From: Hymenochaete sp. R1
Taxonomy: Eukaryota; Basidiomycota; Agaricomycetes; Hymenochaetales; Hymenochaetaceae
Assembly (NCBI GenBank): GCA_019400425.1
Contig: JAFREE010000244.1
Span: 1-25,763 of the forward strand
DNA length: 25,763 nt
Direction: 5' to 3'
Below the pieces are notes generated by a model that was not told the origin of the DNA, did no database searches, and saw only the letters and a program-made list of their open reading frames with translations. Positions within the stretch are counted from its first letter, which is position 1. Every line of letters begins with the position of its first letter. Shown here piece after piece: positions 1-10,396 of the stretch. Both the position numbers and the translations under genes were made by a program.

Positions 1-1146
1 TCGTTCCTTCGATCCCTAGTGGCCCCATTGGAAACCATTAGGCTTATCGGTGTCTGTAATTTTGGCAACCTCCAATCAAAAAAAAGCTGCACAGATCGTA
101 GAACGGAATTACCTTGGAGCCCTGTCCGGAGGAAAAGCCAAAGCAAACGCTGGGGAAATCCCCCCTGCCGTGGGCTCGCATCTTGTCGTCAGACAGCAAT
201 TTTTCTAGTTTTTCATGAGTTACTTGGAGCAAGGTATCGACCCTTGAGCAGATGGAAATCCAATCAGAAGGCTGGGACGGTCGCACGGCAAAAACTAAGC
301 CGTTTTTGTCTGTAAAAACGGTTGCTCTCCTGAGCCTTAAGGTCAGAAGAACGGTCTTGGATGACCCGTGCAGTTACTCACTCGGCATCCGATTCTGCAT
401 AAATGTACCCGGCGGCCTCCAGTTCCTGGCGGCCGTTTGAAGACGGCAGGCTGGGCTCAGCACCAGTCGGGTTTGTGCCGATGAAGCCCTGTTTCGAATG
501 ATGCAATTCGCCCGAGGACAATTCCGTCTGTATAAAAGAGGCTTTCGAGACGATATCCTTGAAAATTCGCTTGCATTTACGATCGCTGTCAAGAAGGCCC
601 CTTCTCGCTAGCTTGTAACGCTTCGCTTCCTCGTCGGAATGCTTGACGGTGTGGGTCGCGGCCGCTGCTCTCAACCCCGCCCTCTCAGATGCCTTTGACC
701 TTCTCCTATTGCTGTTTTTCTGAGCATTCCGTCGCGTTTTGTACGCCCGTTTTTTTGCCTCGGCGTCTGGCTCAATTTCGCCAACGGCTGACTCCGGTGA
801 GACTAAAGGTCCGAGATCACCGCCTGCACGTTGTTTCGAAGGCGCAGGTGGCTCGAGGAGGGGTTCGATGCCTTCGACGGGCTTGCGCGAAAGGCCTTCC
901 CTCGCTTCATCGATGAAGTCGAACAAAGTATCGTCCGGAAGGCCAAAGCCGTTGGCAAACACTTCTTTGGACGTCGTATTTTTAGCAATGCCATCCTCGT
1001 TGCAGTTTTGCTTTCCATACTGCACGAAATCGAAGGTCGAAAGGGAACAGATTCTTGCCTTCGGGGTCAAGGTGAGCAGAAACAGGCTGAAAAGTTAACG
1101 TGGAACTCACCGCGAGCTCTTTAACGTCCCTGTTTTGTCCCTCCAT
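1..1146 (-). CDS. TET/JBP-type 2OG dioxygenase-like protein, 3' part cut by window edge
   Basis: Gene on the minus strand running off the left edge. My model starts at ATG 1146 with exons 1146-1026, 964-382, 329-113 and 53-1. Introns of 61, 52 and 59 nt have GT...AG ends and all phases agree, giving about 324 codons without a stop. The middle is rich in Lys/Arg and Ala (coiled or nuclear-type). The third exon has a DKNGLVFAV stretch followed by GRGDFPSVCFGFSSGQGSK. This order resembles my memory of the Agaricomycete family described as fungal TET/JBP-like 2-oxoglutarate/Fe dioxygenases linked to KDZ transposons, where a conserved RRG-[DE]-[FY] block and a Gly-rich block precede the catalytic core. 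The catalytic HxD...H residues would lie beyond base 1, so activity cannot be judged. The reading frame looks intact. The family call is by recall; the gene model itself is more certain. The exact start is uncertain because the first intron acceptor is a weak AAG. Confidence 0.55.
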
Positions 1147-3080
1147 CTCATACGGGCTCGAAGAGTGCCAAATGCACGGGGGAAGGGCTGAAGGAAGGTG
1201 ATCGTCCGTTCCGGACGAAACAGGCTCGGGGAGAAAGGAGAGCGAGAGCGACGCGGGGTTTCTTAAATTCTTTTAGTTTCGGATTGGTTCGGCGGTCTGG
1301 ACGAGGAAGCTACCCAGCCACTTACGTCACGAATGCTCATATCGACGTTAAAGCGCGGACGCACCGAAGGGAAGCTTAAGGGGTCCAAGCGCGGCGTCCT
1401 ATGGCGCGGTATTTACTAGTAATAGGCTGCCCCTTGCCAGTCGACCCTCCGTTGCATTCTTTGTCCCCGCCTTCATTTTTTTTGGATCGGTTTGCAGGTT
1501 CAACGTCCAAATCGTGGTCCCTTAATATTTACACCGGCGCTGGTGCGCTGCATCCAACCGATGTTGCATCTGCTGCCAGTGGGCGCCGGTCGTTTAAGGC
1601 TCTTGTTTCGCAGAGCTTGAGGTTCTCCTTTCCGACGCCAATTCCTGTCGGACGTACCGACACGCCGTCACCCACACAACCTCCAGGCCCATGTTTCTCC
1701 CCATCGTAGATCGCCGCCCTTCGCATCAACGGGAGGCATTCTAGAAGTAGGCGGTTCCGCAAAGTAAGTCCTTCAGGTTCTCTGCACCAATTTCTTTTAA
1801 TGCAGGGGTCATCGCCGACCCATCTCACTTTAAACCTTCAACCTTCCTTCCTTTTTTTCATTCATTCTCACCGAGTTTGCTGCTAAAAGCTTCGGCCTTC
1901 GATTTGGACGCTGAAGCCGTCTTGAAATTCAACGGTCTTGTGCACGGGCGGTTGTCGCCGCGAGAGCTGCCTGCCTGGGCGAGTGCTCCTAAACGTTGGG
2001 CTGCAAACTGAATTCCTCATCCTGCCAAAGTTCGGATTTCATTCGCACCGTTGCTGCGAGTTTTTGACTTGGGAACTAAGGCGCCGATGCAGTTTTGAGG
2101 CCGCCCCGACGGATGTGCATGGATGAGGAACGCGATCGACACCCAACGACGTTTTAAGGCCGCCAGTAGCTGCCGGTGGCCGGCGGGTGGCGGGCGACTT
2201 CAGGTTGGGGTTGGAGTTCGGGGCCTTGGGTAACGGCGGCACCGTTTCCAGCATTAACTACGGCGTTTAAATTGCATTGTCCCTCACCGAAAAAAAGAAA
2301 TCTCCAATTGAGCGACCGATCGGATTCTCATTTCAAATTCGTTCATCCCCGATGAACTTGAAGGTTCTACTGAATCTACAACGTGGCGAAAAAGCACGTT
2401 CGTACAATTAATCAACCCCACAACCCGTCGCCAGTCCTTGCTTTTTTACTCCAACCCCCGACACGGCAGTTTGCACGAATTTGATTCCCCGCATCGTTCG
2501 TGTTGTCCCGTTTCGCGGTTTAGGGTCCGAGTCACCAACGCCGTCCTAATCCTGACCAAGGTCTGCGACGCACGGTGGAATTCACCGAGAAAGAGGGAGG
2601 CTCGCTCATGCTCCCTCGATCACCACCGGGCTCATTTGCACATGCGCTTGATCCCATCCCCTGCAGTGCATGGGATTTGGACCCGACGTTCGTCATTCTC
2701 CCCCACACATCCAACCTGCAAATGCATCAAAGTTAGAAAAGGAGCTTTGCTGAAAAGCGCGTAAGAACACTCATGGCGGCGTGAGGGGCCGAACGCACCG
2801 TCATCCCCCCGCCCCGATGGTTTGGGCGACAGGCCGGGGTAGAAGGCGAGGGAATGGGGTAACAGAGGATTGTGTGGTGAAGGATGGCGTCTGGAACCAA
2901 GGCACGCTTGAAACGGACGGCGGGGTCGATGGGCGGGGTTTGGAAGCCCCAAAGCTTTTGAAACAAAATGCGCCTGCTGCGACACAATCAGGCAGGCCCA
3001 AGGTGCAGCCCGCTGGCCTTGGAGCCCGTCGATCCATCCTCCTTTCCAGCTGCGCCATTCCCGTCGTTCTCGGGCCGAAG
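1147..3080. other. No recognisable gene; two coding-like scraps
   Basis: Upstream flank of the dioxygenase-like gene. No complete gene is supported. Two plus-strand stretches read like old exons: 1877-2011 (45 codons ending in TGA; contains HGRLSPRELPAWASAPKRW) and 2572-2736 (55 codons ending in TAG; contains EKEGGSLMLPRSPPGSFA). I cannot assign either to a family. The rest is mixed-composition sequence with no stable frame. Confidence 0.3.
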
Positions 3081-3212
3081 TTACAATGCCGGACGTAGTC
3101 CGCGGATCGTCCGTCCAAAGGGTGGAGTACGGGGGGGGGGGGGGCAAACGCCTTCCATTCCTGAGAGAGACGCTTGCTCTCAGCGATGCCTCATTTCTCA
3201 GCGACTTTGGCG
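3081..3212 (+). repeat. Diverged repeat, copy A (partner at 13340-13531)
   Basis: The two segments share, in the same order and orientation, ttacRatgMcggac, a block beginning tagtccg and continuing through ggatcgtccgtc/gatcgtccgtc and aaagggtgg, a G run followed by gcaaa, a TCTGAGAGAG-like block with CTTGCTC, and finally a splice-acceptor-like cag followed by cgactttggcg. Spacing between blocks differs (copy B is about 60 bp longer). Copy A lies directly upstream of the HIT-family relic, and its last 11 bases form the start of that relic's first recognisable exon. Confidence 0.6.
3131..3144 (+). repeat. G homopolymer, 14 nt
   Basis: An uninterrupted run of 14 G inside repeat copy A. The corresponding position in copy B (13398-13406) is a shorter run of 9 G, so the run length is unstable between copies. 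Confidence 0.9.
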
Positions 3213-3890
3213 TTCTCCACCACTTCCGTTCCATGGACTCGTTTGCCATCGTTAACTTGAAGCCGTTCGGCCCGGGCCGTGCACGCGTTTCTCTTTCATT
3301 TGCAACATTAATGCACACTAGTAGAAGCGTATATTGAGGCCCTCGACGCCCATTCTGCGGACCGTAGGTACTTAGACGTCTTGGTTGTTCCAAAACGTGT
3401 CGTCCCGCGCCTTTCTGATCTGTCGACTTCGGAGGTCGCTTTGCTCTTCTCAGCCGTTCGGGTCGCTGGCAAGGTCGTTGAACGCGTGTACAAAGCCGAC
3501 GGGCTTATGATTGCTCATCAGGTGTGCCGAACGCCTTCATATCATTCTTTCATGCCGTCCCATTTCTTTGTTTTTGCGACATTTGGAAGTGAAGGGTTAA
3601 GCAGCTGATGGCATCCTATCTACTTGTAGGATGGACCCGCAGCAGGTCAGACGGTCCTACACGTCCACGTTCGCACCCTCCCCCGAAAGCAAGCCAACCA
3701 TCCTGACGACGGCGACATCCTCCCATCCAACAACGACGCCGTCCACCCGGCCCTTGAAAAATCGGAATGAGATCTTTCAAAGGAAATAGAGGCCGTCAAC
3801 GTCCAACTCAAAGAATCGAGCAAGGCCGATGGAGCGAGCGAATCGGACTTGGGGATGGATGTGGACGAAAGGAAGCCCAGGGGCCTCCAA
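3202..3890 (+). pseudogene. HIT-family (FHIT/Aph1-like) hydrolase relic
   Basis: HIT-family proteins of the FHIT/Aph1 type hydrolyse dinucleoside polyphosphates. Three exons are readable: 3202-3278 (possible ATG at 3233; SFAIVNLKPF), 3376-3521 (VLVVPKRVVPRLSDL, then GKVVERVYKADG) and from 3630 (DGPAAGQTV followed by the histidine triad). Splicing at 3279-3375 restores the family motif GPGHVLVVP exactly across the junction, and introns 3279-3375 and 3522-3629 keep phase, so the intron structure is ancestral. Damage: the triad, normally H-x-H-x-H, reads H-V-H-V-R (CGC at 3672-3674). An in-frame TGA at 3768-3770 interrupts sequence that still reads on downstream (MDVDERKPR, a family-like C-terminal tail). 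The HIT identification is strong. Whether a shortened protein is still made is unknown. Confidence 0.75.
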
Positions 3891-4445
3891 AGGTGCATAA
3901 CGGCATATTTTCTTATCCAATCGTCATGCTCGCGGAAACAGCGTCGCATCGGCGTCACTCTTGCGAACAGAACCTAGAAAAAAGTCTTATGAATAGGAAC
4001 TCTGGGAGACAGACCCGGCGGACTGCGTCCCGACGTGTAAATGTGTGCCGTTCTCCTTTTCATGTCCTCTTCCAACAGTTGATGAACGGACGAACACATC
4101 CGACACACAGAGCGAGCTCTCGAACCGTGACCACAAATCCTACCTTGCTCACTCCACCTCCCGCACCACCTTCGATGCTTCTTCTTCCGCCCCAGTCGCA
4201 TCATCAGCGCCCCAACTTGCTCCTGCCTCACTTCCGATCCCCCAATCCCACCACGATGAACTCGAACGCTAAGTCTCCAGGCGGCCGCTACCCTCCGCGT
4301 AGATAAGCTCCAGGATTTAGAGGCGTGGGCCGCGATGGGACTGCGTATGAACGAGCGAGGGTGCGTTTTCATTCATTGCCGACAGACGCCTTCAAACACG
4401 CACGGGATGATGATCAATTATATTCCCATTCAGCCCCCTTCCGGT
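3891..4445 (+). other. Coding-like scraps between HIT and Tim44 relics
   Basis: An open stretch from about 4045 to 4272 is Ser/Ala/Pro-rich. A following segment in another frame (4270-4350) contains TLRVDKLQDLEAWAAMGLR, which looks helical and coding-like. It runs open into the frame of the Tim44 relic. I cannot tell whether these are the lost N-terminal part of the Tim44 relic or pieces of a further gene. Confidence 0.3.
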
Positions 4446-5330
4446 ATGAATGAGAATCCTCGGTTACGTGCTGCTGTGGAGGAACTCAGTAAACGAGGCG
4501 GGATGCTTGGCAACGCTGTCGGGAAAGCTTTGAAGACGACGGAAGGGTCGGAGATCAAGCGAGCAGCGAGCGTCTCGTTACCTCTGTGTAGTATGCTCCC
4601 ACCATCCTTCGTCCTATTGCATTGCGGAGAAACCGTGTGCCCCCCGCCATTTCTTCTAAAATAGCCCCTTCGACCGATCCCAAACGCAATGCTCAAGCTT
4701 ACAGGTCGTTCGCAGAAACAATTACCGACACCCTTGACGACGGTGGGTCCCCGAAGCGCACGGGATATGAGGATGGGGAAGCTCGGCGGGAGCGGAGGGC
4801 AGCACGTTTGGCTAAGGCTGGCAAGAAGGTCATTGCTTCACAACGTCTTGTTTCAGCAGACGCCGGGTGCATCGCGGTCAGCAACCTGAGGACTTGAAAA
4901 CGCTCCAACCAGATTTTGGATCCCATCAGCGCCGGCAATCGACGGCGCTACAAAAAGATCGTCCCCGGCAAGAAAAGTGGAACCGATTGAAGGGGTCGTT
5001 GTCGTGACCAGGTACGTTCGAGAACCCTGTTGCTCACCTGGCCTTCGCCCCCCTCCCGATCCCCCACCATCCTCCATCGTGGGTGCTCCCGACGCACTTT
5101 CCGGATGCCACTTCCCTGGCTCGGTCGAATGCCAAACAACACCCAAGGCTTGCCGCAAGGGTCAAACGGAGGCCCGTGACAAACAGGGATCACACACAAG
5201 GAAATGTTTTCCCGTCCATGGACGTAGCCAGGGTTGCTTGTGATGCTTCCTTGAGCAAACGTCTGACCAAGTTCGATCCGCCCATCGACTGGAAGAAAAT
5301 TCGTCATGAGTTTCTTGGAATGCGGGATGC
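4446..5330 (+). pseudogene. TIM44: Tim44 relic (mitochondrial import motor scaffold)
   Basis: Tim44 is the matrix-side scaffold tying mtHsp70 to the TIM23 translocase. Four ordered pieces match: 4446-4575 (ENPRLRAAVEELSKRGG and NAVGKALKTTE), 4646-4833 (STDPKRNAQAYRSFAETITD, then an Arg-rich EARRERRAARLAKAGKK), 4879-5004 (KDRPRQEKWNRLKGS) and about 5248-5320 (KRLTKFDPPIDWKKIRHEFL, resembling the MDPxFxxExFxxELREYI block). Piece 1 to piece 2 needs a frame change that an intron could supply. Piece 3 ends at an in-frame TGA (5005-5007), and about 240 bp of unrelated-looking sequence precedes piece 4, which is in the same frame as piece 3. The rest of the C-terminal domain is absent before the TGA near 5370. 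The N-terminal targeting region is not recognisable. I read this as a pseudogene rather than a working gene. Confidence 0.7.
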
Positions 5331-5868
5331 GGGGTGTGTGCAAAGGCTCCAATTCGCGATCGTTCCCTGAACGCGACGGAGACGTTTCGAGGTCGCCCAT
5401 TGCCGTCTTCTCTCCTGCCGTAGGATCTACTTCATACGCAAGCACCCTCTCTGAACGATCGACCTGAACGACTCCCGGGGTTCCCTTTCCCGTTCCAAGC
5501 CTTTCGTCCTCATGATGACGTCGCGCGCCCTCCGTCCAGATATCTTTGCGAAATCTCACAGGGGCCCCCGAGCTGAAAGCGCGAGTCTGTCTCGAACGGT
5601 GGCCCGCAACGCGAACGGTGCTTGTGCGGTGCGTCTGTTTGCTGGTTTTGATCGCCCGTGGGTTCCAGTCAATCGTCATCCTCCCATCCCGCGACACGAG
5701 GTTGTCCTTGGGATAATATGGCGCGTAGACCCAACCCGACCCTTCGCAGCGGCCGACAGAAAATAAATCACCTGCTGTGTCTCGTTCTCGACGGGTGGAA
5801 GTAATTTCAAGTCCACTGCTGGTGATATCCACCCGCGTCTTCGATGTCGGTGCTATGAAAGTCACCAA
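4948..5868 (-). other. Unrecognised long open frame, partly antisense to Tim44 relic
   Basis: An open frame of about 306 codons without an ATG at its 5' end (an in-frame ATG occurs within GRMTIDW). The first ~165 codons (5868-5370) lie outside the Tim44 relic and contain GWVYAPYYPKDNLVSRDG, which reads somewhat like real protein. The remainder lies antisense to the Tim44 relic and is probably chance. No family recognised. Confidence 0.2.
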
Positions 5869-6230
5869 AACTCACACGCTAGACCCTGCCTCGGAAAGCT
5901 AATAACAACCATGCTTTGCAACTTTTGTCCGAATATCCGAACGGTGATGGTAATCTCTTGCATGAACTGATATAATTTCGCGCGATACTGCGGATGTAAC
6001 AACTATGACATGCCGAACAGTTCTCTTAGTAGTAAATTCCATGTATTTCTACACCGGATCGCCAGGCCGTTTACGGCCCATGCGGTTCCAGTACCGTACT
6101 TGCGCTACCAATTACATGCGGCCGGCGAAAATACGTGGGGGTGGAAGTCAGGATGCAGGAAGGCAATACGCATCAGCTGCTACAGGAGGCAGTCGGCGTG
6201 ATGCATGCATAACAATATGGTGAGGTCCAC
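5869..6230. other. No feature seen
   Basis: Mixed-composition sequence without a convincing frame, RNA gene or repeat on either strand. Confidence 0.4.
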
Positions 6231-6712
6231 GGTATGGGAGAAGGGCGGCATGCCCCGGCCGTGGCCTGGAGGGGTAGAAAGCCCCGAAGTGCAAAGAAAC
6301 GGAAGGAAGGGAGAAGGGAAATGATGGAGGAAGCGATGGAGATGAGGAGAAAATTCCGGGTGGGGCAAACAGGTTGATCCGTGAAAAAGAGGAAGGGGGG
6401 GGGGGGCAGAAAGAGAGAGAATGAAGAAGGCGAAAGCGGGGTGGGGTAAGAATACGGGAGGGAGGGACGCGAGCTCGGAGAAGGGATGGGACGAGGGGGA
6501 AGAAGGAAGGGGGGTCAAAGGAGAGGCGGAGGTGTGCGTTACATACAGTCGTTGTTTGTTATTGAAGTATTTGAGCGGTTTGTTTTGTTTTTGTTTTATT
6601 TGTTGGGTATTTTTGTTTTGTTTGAGAAAGGAGAGAAAGGAGGGGGGGGACGGGAGGAAAGAAAAGGAAAGGGGGGGGGGCATAAGGGGGCGGCGGGGTG
6701 ATCGAAGAGAAA
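6231..6712 (+). repeat. Purine-rich low-complexity tract with T/G-rich core
   Basis: The plus strand is almost all G and A in two arms, including G runs at 6395-6406 (12 G) and 6671-6680 (10 G). The arms surround a pyrimidine/GT core near 6540-6630 (repeats of tttgtttt type). The long open frames here on both strands have low-complexity translations (Lys/Glu/Gly-rich or Pro/Ser/Phe-rich) and are not credible genes. Confidence 0.7.
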
Positions 6713-7723
6713 AAAGTCTTAGCCTGAAGTTCCGCGGGTCATGCATACGCCCTTAAGCTGACGCGGTTGAAACGGCCCGTTGCTTCAACGAACTTGAAAG
6801 GCGGGTCGAAGGCCTTTGGGTTGCCTGATGGGGCGTCGTCGTTGAGGGCTGACCCTCCGAGGGCGTTCCGTAGTGGGCCTCTAGGTCCGTTGAATCGTCG
6901 GCACCTGAGCTGGAGGCGTGCGACCGTTTCGGGTTCGCCACACCGTGCACGGTTGGGGTTGTCAACTGCGCTGATGCCCGCGAGGTGGCGATTTGGGGCG
7001 ATGTGGCGTGATCGCATTTGCACCAGGGGGGACTGGGAATGGCGGTCGAGTTTGCTGGCGGTTTTAACGACGCCCGGGCCTGCCGGCGGTGTATCTGGGT
7101 GGGTGACTCGTTGGGCTTGCCTCGAGTTGGTCCGGCGCCTTCGCCGTGCGTCGAGCGTGTCTCGTTCGTATTGAATGCGGGCGGCAGGGGGGCTCGGAGG
7201 GATGTCTTGGAGGCCCTTGGGCATAAACGGCTTTCTTTGAACGCGCATCCCCCGTCGTTCCTGCCATGCCTGGCACCCGTAGCCGCCCGGTGCGGATTTG
7301 CTGGCAAGAACGCGGCGTCTCGAAGCTTGCGGTTCCCCTCGCCCATTTGCCCGGCATCCTAAATGCGAAGCGATGGGTTTAAGGCGGGTGTAAGATCGAC
7401 CGATGGGATGCTCACCACATCGACGAACTCACGGAGGCACCCCGCGTCGGATTGCAGCCCTTGCACGGCGGGCCGGTGCGCATGCGCCTCGCGATGCAAC
7501 CCGGCGTCGATCTTGCGGTGTGTATTTAAACGCTTTGACCCACTCGCCCCCGAGCAACCTGGACAGATGAAGAAAAAAACCCGCGATTTCGAACAGAACC
7601 CCGAAAGACCATGCTGAACGAAGCGCGGGCCCTTGCCAATCGCTCACAGGCCCCCGTTGAATTCGATTTCTTCATCTGACGAAATGGCATGCGGCTCACT
7701 CATTGGCGGGGGCGGAAGGAAGA

Positions 7724-7739
7724 GGGGGGGGGGGGGGGG
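7724..7739 (+). repeat. G homopolymer, 16 nt
   Basis: Longest homopolymer in the window; a likely site of length error or real length variation. Confidence 0.9.
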
Positions 7740-8010
7740 CTTCGGCCCACACTACGATCCGGCCCACTTCGTGGAGACCGGCCTTGGGGACTTTGGGTCA
7801 TTCAAGGGTTTTGGGATCCGGGGCGGGTTTGGTTAAGACGGGCGGAATTCGATGCCCAGGGGCGGAGGTCCGTTGAGGGGTGAAGGCCGAGTCTCAGACT
7901 CGCGAGGCCGCCTTCAACCCTGGTCGACGGCGGGTCAACTCTTGGGGCTGAACGGACGTCCTCGACGAAGCCTTTTGGAAGGGGCGGGGATGGGAAAGGA
8001 AGGGGGCCTT

Positions 8011-8025
8011 GGGGGGGGGGGGGGG
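8011..8025 (+). repeat. G homopolymer, 15 nt
   Basis: Uninterrupted run of 15 G in the same GC-rich stretch as the 16-G run about 270 bp away. Confidence 0.9.
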
Positions 8026-8366
8026 AAAGCTCGAGGGCCCCCCAAACCTCCTGGCGGGGCACGCGGATATTAATACCGTCGAAGGGGGCAATTTTGGCTC
8101 TGCATCGTTGCTAAGACGCTGCTTGCCGGTGCTACCTCCGCTTGGAGCGTCGTCCCGCGCTTTCAGCGGTGATAGCATGGCACTCAACGACGCTCGGGAG
8201 CTTGCTGCCGACGTTGCTTGCGACCAGGACCCCCGAATCTCCCTATAAGAGGTCTCCGCAGGGGGACCGCCCGCTCGCCGGAAAATATCCTGGATGCCTC
8301 TGCGCGAGGACCACCCAGCGGAGGCACACCGATCAGGAAATGAAGGAAGGTTTGGCAAATCGTTGA

Positions 8367-8798
8367 ATTGAGACCCGTGAATGTTTGACTACATTCTACG
8401 ACACAGTAACGGGGAAGTTTGAGCCTGAGGGCCCTATGAGAGCACGGCGATCTTGCAAAGTTATGAGGGTGGGGGCTTCCGTCAGCCAGCTGATATCAAC
8501 TGGCGACAATCCAGAGGGATGGACGTTCGCACACCGTCGTCCTAAGATGCCTCCGAGCCCTCAGATGGCAGGCGCCTCATTTCAGTGCGCCACGGTGATC
8601 AACATCGTCGGCCAATTTTGTTAATTACAATCGTATAGGACGGCAGATAAATGTACAATACAACGGAGAAGTTAGAATACAAGTTCCATCGGTACAATAA
8701 AAAGTTGAAGGTCGTGATCCCAAAGGAAAAAGGCCCTCGGAATGAGATGGGCAAAGGAGAAAGGGATGAATAGTTTCGAAACTGAAGGTATGAAAGGC
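8367..8798. other. 3' flank of the CR-kinase gene
   Basis: No gene supported. The sequence becomes less GC-rich towards 8620-8720, with A/T-rich words such as caataaaaag, as expected for a downstream flank. A plus-strand open frame at 8385-8624 has no recognisable motif. Confidence 0.35.
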
Positions 8799-10396
8799 TC
8801 AGGTGCCTATGGCTGGGACTGCTGCGGCCGGATGTCCGATGGCGGGCATGCGGCGATTCTCCTTGACCTCCTTATGCCCGTACTCGCCCATGGTGTACGT
8901 GTTGGAGTGCTGCCTTTTGGAAAAGCCGGAGTCAATGTCGGGCGCGGAACGTTTGGATCGTCTCCTATGGTCCTCGACGTCAGACCACTCGAGCAAATCC
9001 GGCCTATTCTCCGCTTTTTCGTCGGTCAGTTTCCCGGCGAACTCCACGAGGCCTTTGCACCTTTCCGCCCCCAGGCCTTTTGTAAAATAGAGAAGCACAC
9101 GACCGACGGAGTATCTGTCTGCCTTTATGGGACTGTATTCCTCCATTTCGGCGTAAGTCCCGTTTCGACCCTCGGCTCCCACGTCAACGTCGGCCCCGTC
9201 TTGACTTTCGATCCAGTCCGTAGGCCTTCTATGCGCGAGCTTCCGGACTTCCGGAGCCATATAACCTGGGCTACCTAGGTACTTAGAAGAGGTCTCATCG
9301 CGGAATTTTAATTTAAGAGAAACGTCGAAGTCGAGGATCTCTATGTTAAGATCCCCGCCACGGATGGGTCTGTAAACGAGGTTGTCGGGCTTTATATCCA
9401 TATGCGCAATCATGCACCTGTGAAGGAAAGAAGTGCCGGAGAGCAACCCACGGCTTAGCGGGAGAATCGTCCTGGCAGAGGGGGATGAAAGTGCACTTTC
9501 GACGGGAGATCTCAATGGTAGCACGATAAAATCGGATCCCGACTGGAAGGTGCCCATATCAAGAAGGGGTATGATGTTGCTGAACCCAACCTTATCAAAA
9601 CTCCATTTCAAACTGCTAAGGAGGCTTGATTCATGGCTTGAGGCGCGCTTCACAACGTAACGGCCACCTTCGAAGTCACGAAAGCTGCGCGCCACGTAGA
9701 CACGGGGGCACTTTGCAGAAGTGTTAGATGAAGGGCAGCATCGACGCCACTAAACCACGCACATCTTCTTTATCCCTGGCCAAAACGTGCATCAGTTCAT
9801 ATTTGCGATCCCCTGCATCCGCCAGCCATTCACGCGCAGATTCTGGATCGTCAAGGCACCTTGGACCTGGCAAAAGATGCGGGTGCGATTGCATTGAGGA
9901 TTAGCTATGGAAAGGGTTGGAAAGGATGTAAATGCGCACCATACGAAAACCGTTCGAACCTAACATCGTCCGGCATCGCGATGGCCAGCCTTATTCTATC
10001 GGACTGGGCAATGCCGTTGGGGAAATAATGCGCATGCTCTTCAAGCTTTTCCTCGTCGCTGCCTCCCGTAACGAGAAGTCTGCGGGCATCGAGGAGGACG
10101 TGGGAGTTCTCCTGGGCCGCCTCCGTGAATAAGTCCCAATCCCAATCAACCGCATAGAGGCAAAAGTCCCTCCACGTCAGAGGCGGGTCCAACCTATAGC
10201 CCTTCTCCCTCAGCCTAGACATGACCGAGCCGGTGATGAGGGAGTGGAACGTGGTGTCAAGTCTCGCATCCGTGATCAGATTTGACCCGCCAATGTAGCC
10301 CGCCTGGATGGGCACGAGCTTCGTCATTCGGTCCTTATCCTTTCTTTGACGGCAGAAAACCCATTTGATAGTTGAACTGGAATCGACGACGGACAT
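8799..10396 (-). CDS. CR (Crinkler-type) protein: header plus protein-kinase domain
   Basis: Three exons, 10396-9940, 9866-9763 and 9710-8799, with phase-consistent introns of 73 and 52 nt (the second has a CTAAC branch site), encode about 490 residues. Residues 1 to ~145 form a header starting IKWVFC and ending RLAIAMP, which I compare with the ubiquitin-like Crinkler header (LFC... to IHVIV-P type). Residues ~188-365 are a protein kinase: Lys in YVVK (~208), Glu in HESSLL (~214), catalytic loop HMDIKPDNLVY (Asp ~292, Lys ~294, Asn ~297), DFD in place of DFG (~314-316), GSPGYMAPE (~333-341) and a DRYSVG segment. No glycine-rich loop is evident. The tail is basic and His/Arg-rich. The start is set by an ATG conserved in the paralogue at 25182, with divergence soon upstream. 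The likely role is an effector or inter-organismal/intragenomic conflict protein, with the kinase as its active part. There is no signal peptide. Kinase call high, header call moderate. Confidence 0.8.

Larger units (their letters stand above)
6739..8366. other. GC-rich stretch with overlapping open frames, no gene identified
   Basis: Several overlapping open frames exist on both strands (for example minus 6739-7248, minus 6753-7346, plus 6767-7174, minus 7894-8358). All are Arg/Pro/Ala/Gly-rich, typical of chance frames in GC-rich DNA, and none shows a family motif. G runs occur at 7724-7739 (16 G) and 8011-8025 (15 G). I see no intron-joined gene model that is better than chance. Confidence 0.4.

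Noticed and set aside
1085..1110. A 24-nt intron (gtgagt...ttaacttttcag) in the first exon of the dioxygenase-like gene
   Set aside because: It has perfect consensus ends but is too short for splicing. It is a multiple of three and open, so it is kept as coding.
2632..3393. Minus-strand open frame of 253 codons
   Set aside because: It lies antisense to the HIT relic and repeat copy A, has no motif, and reads Arg/Pro-rich.
6180..6756. Long open frames on both strands in the purine tract (188 codons minus, 111 codons plus)
   Set aside because: Translations are pure low complexity (Pro/Ser/Phe or Lys/Glu/Gly) caused by base composition.
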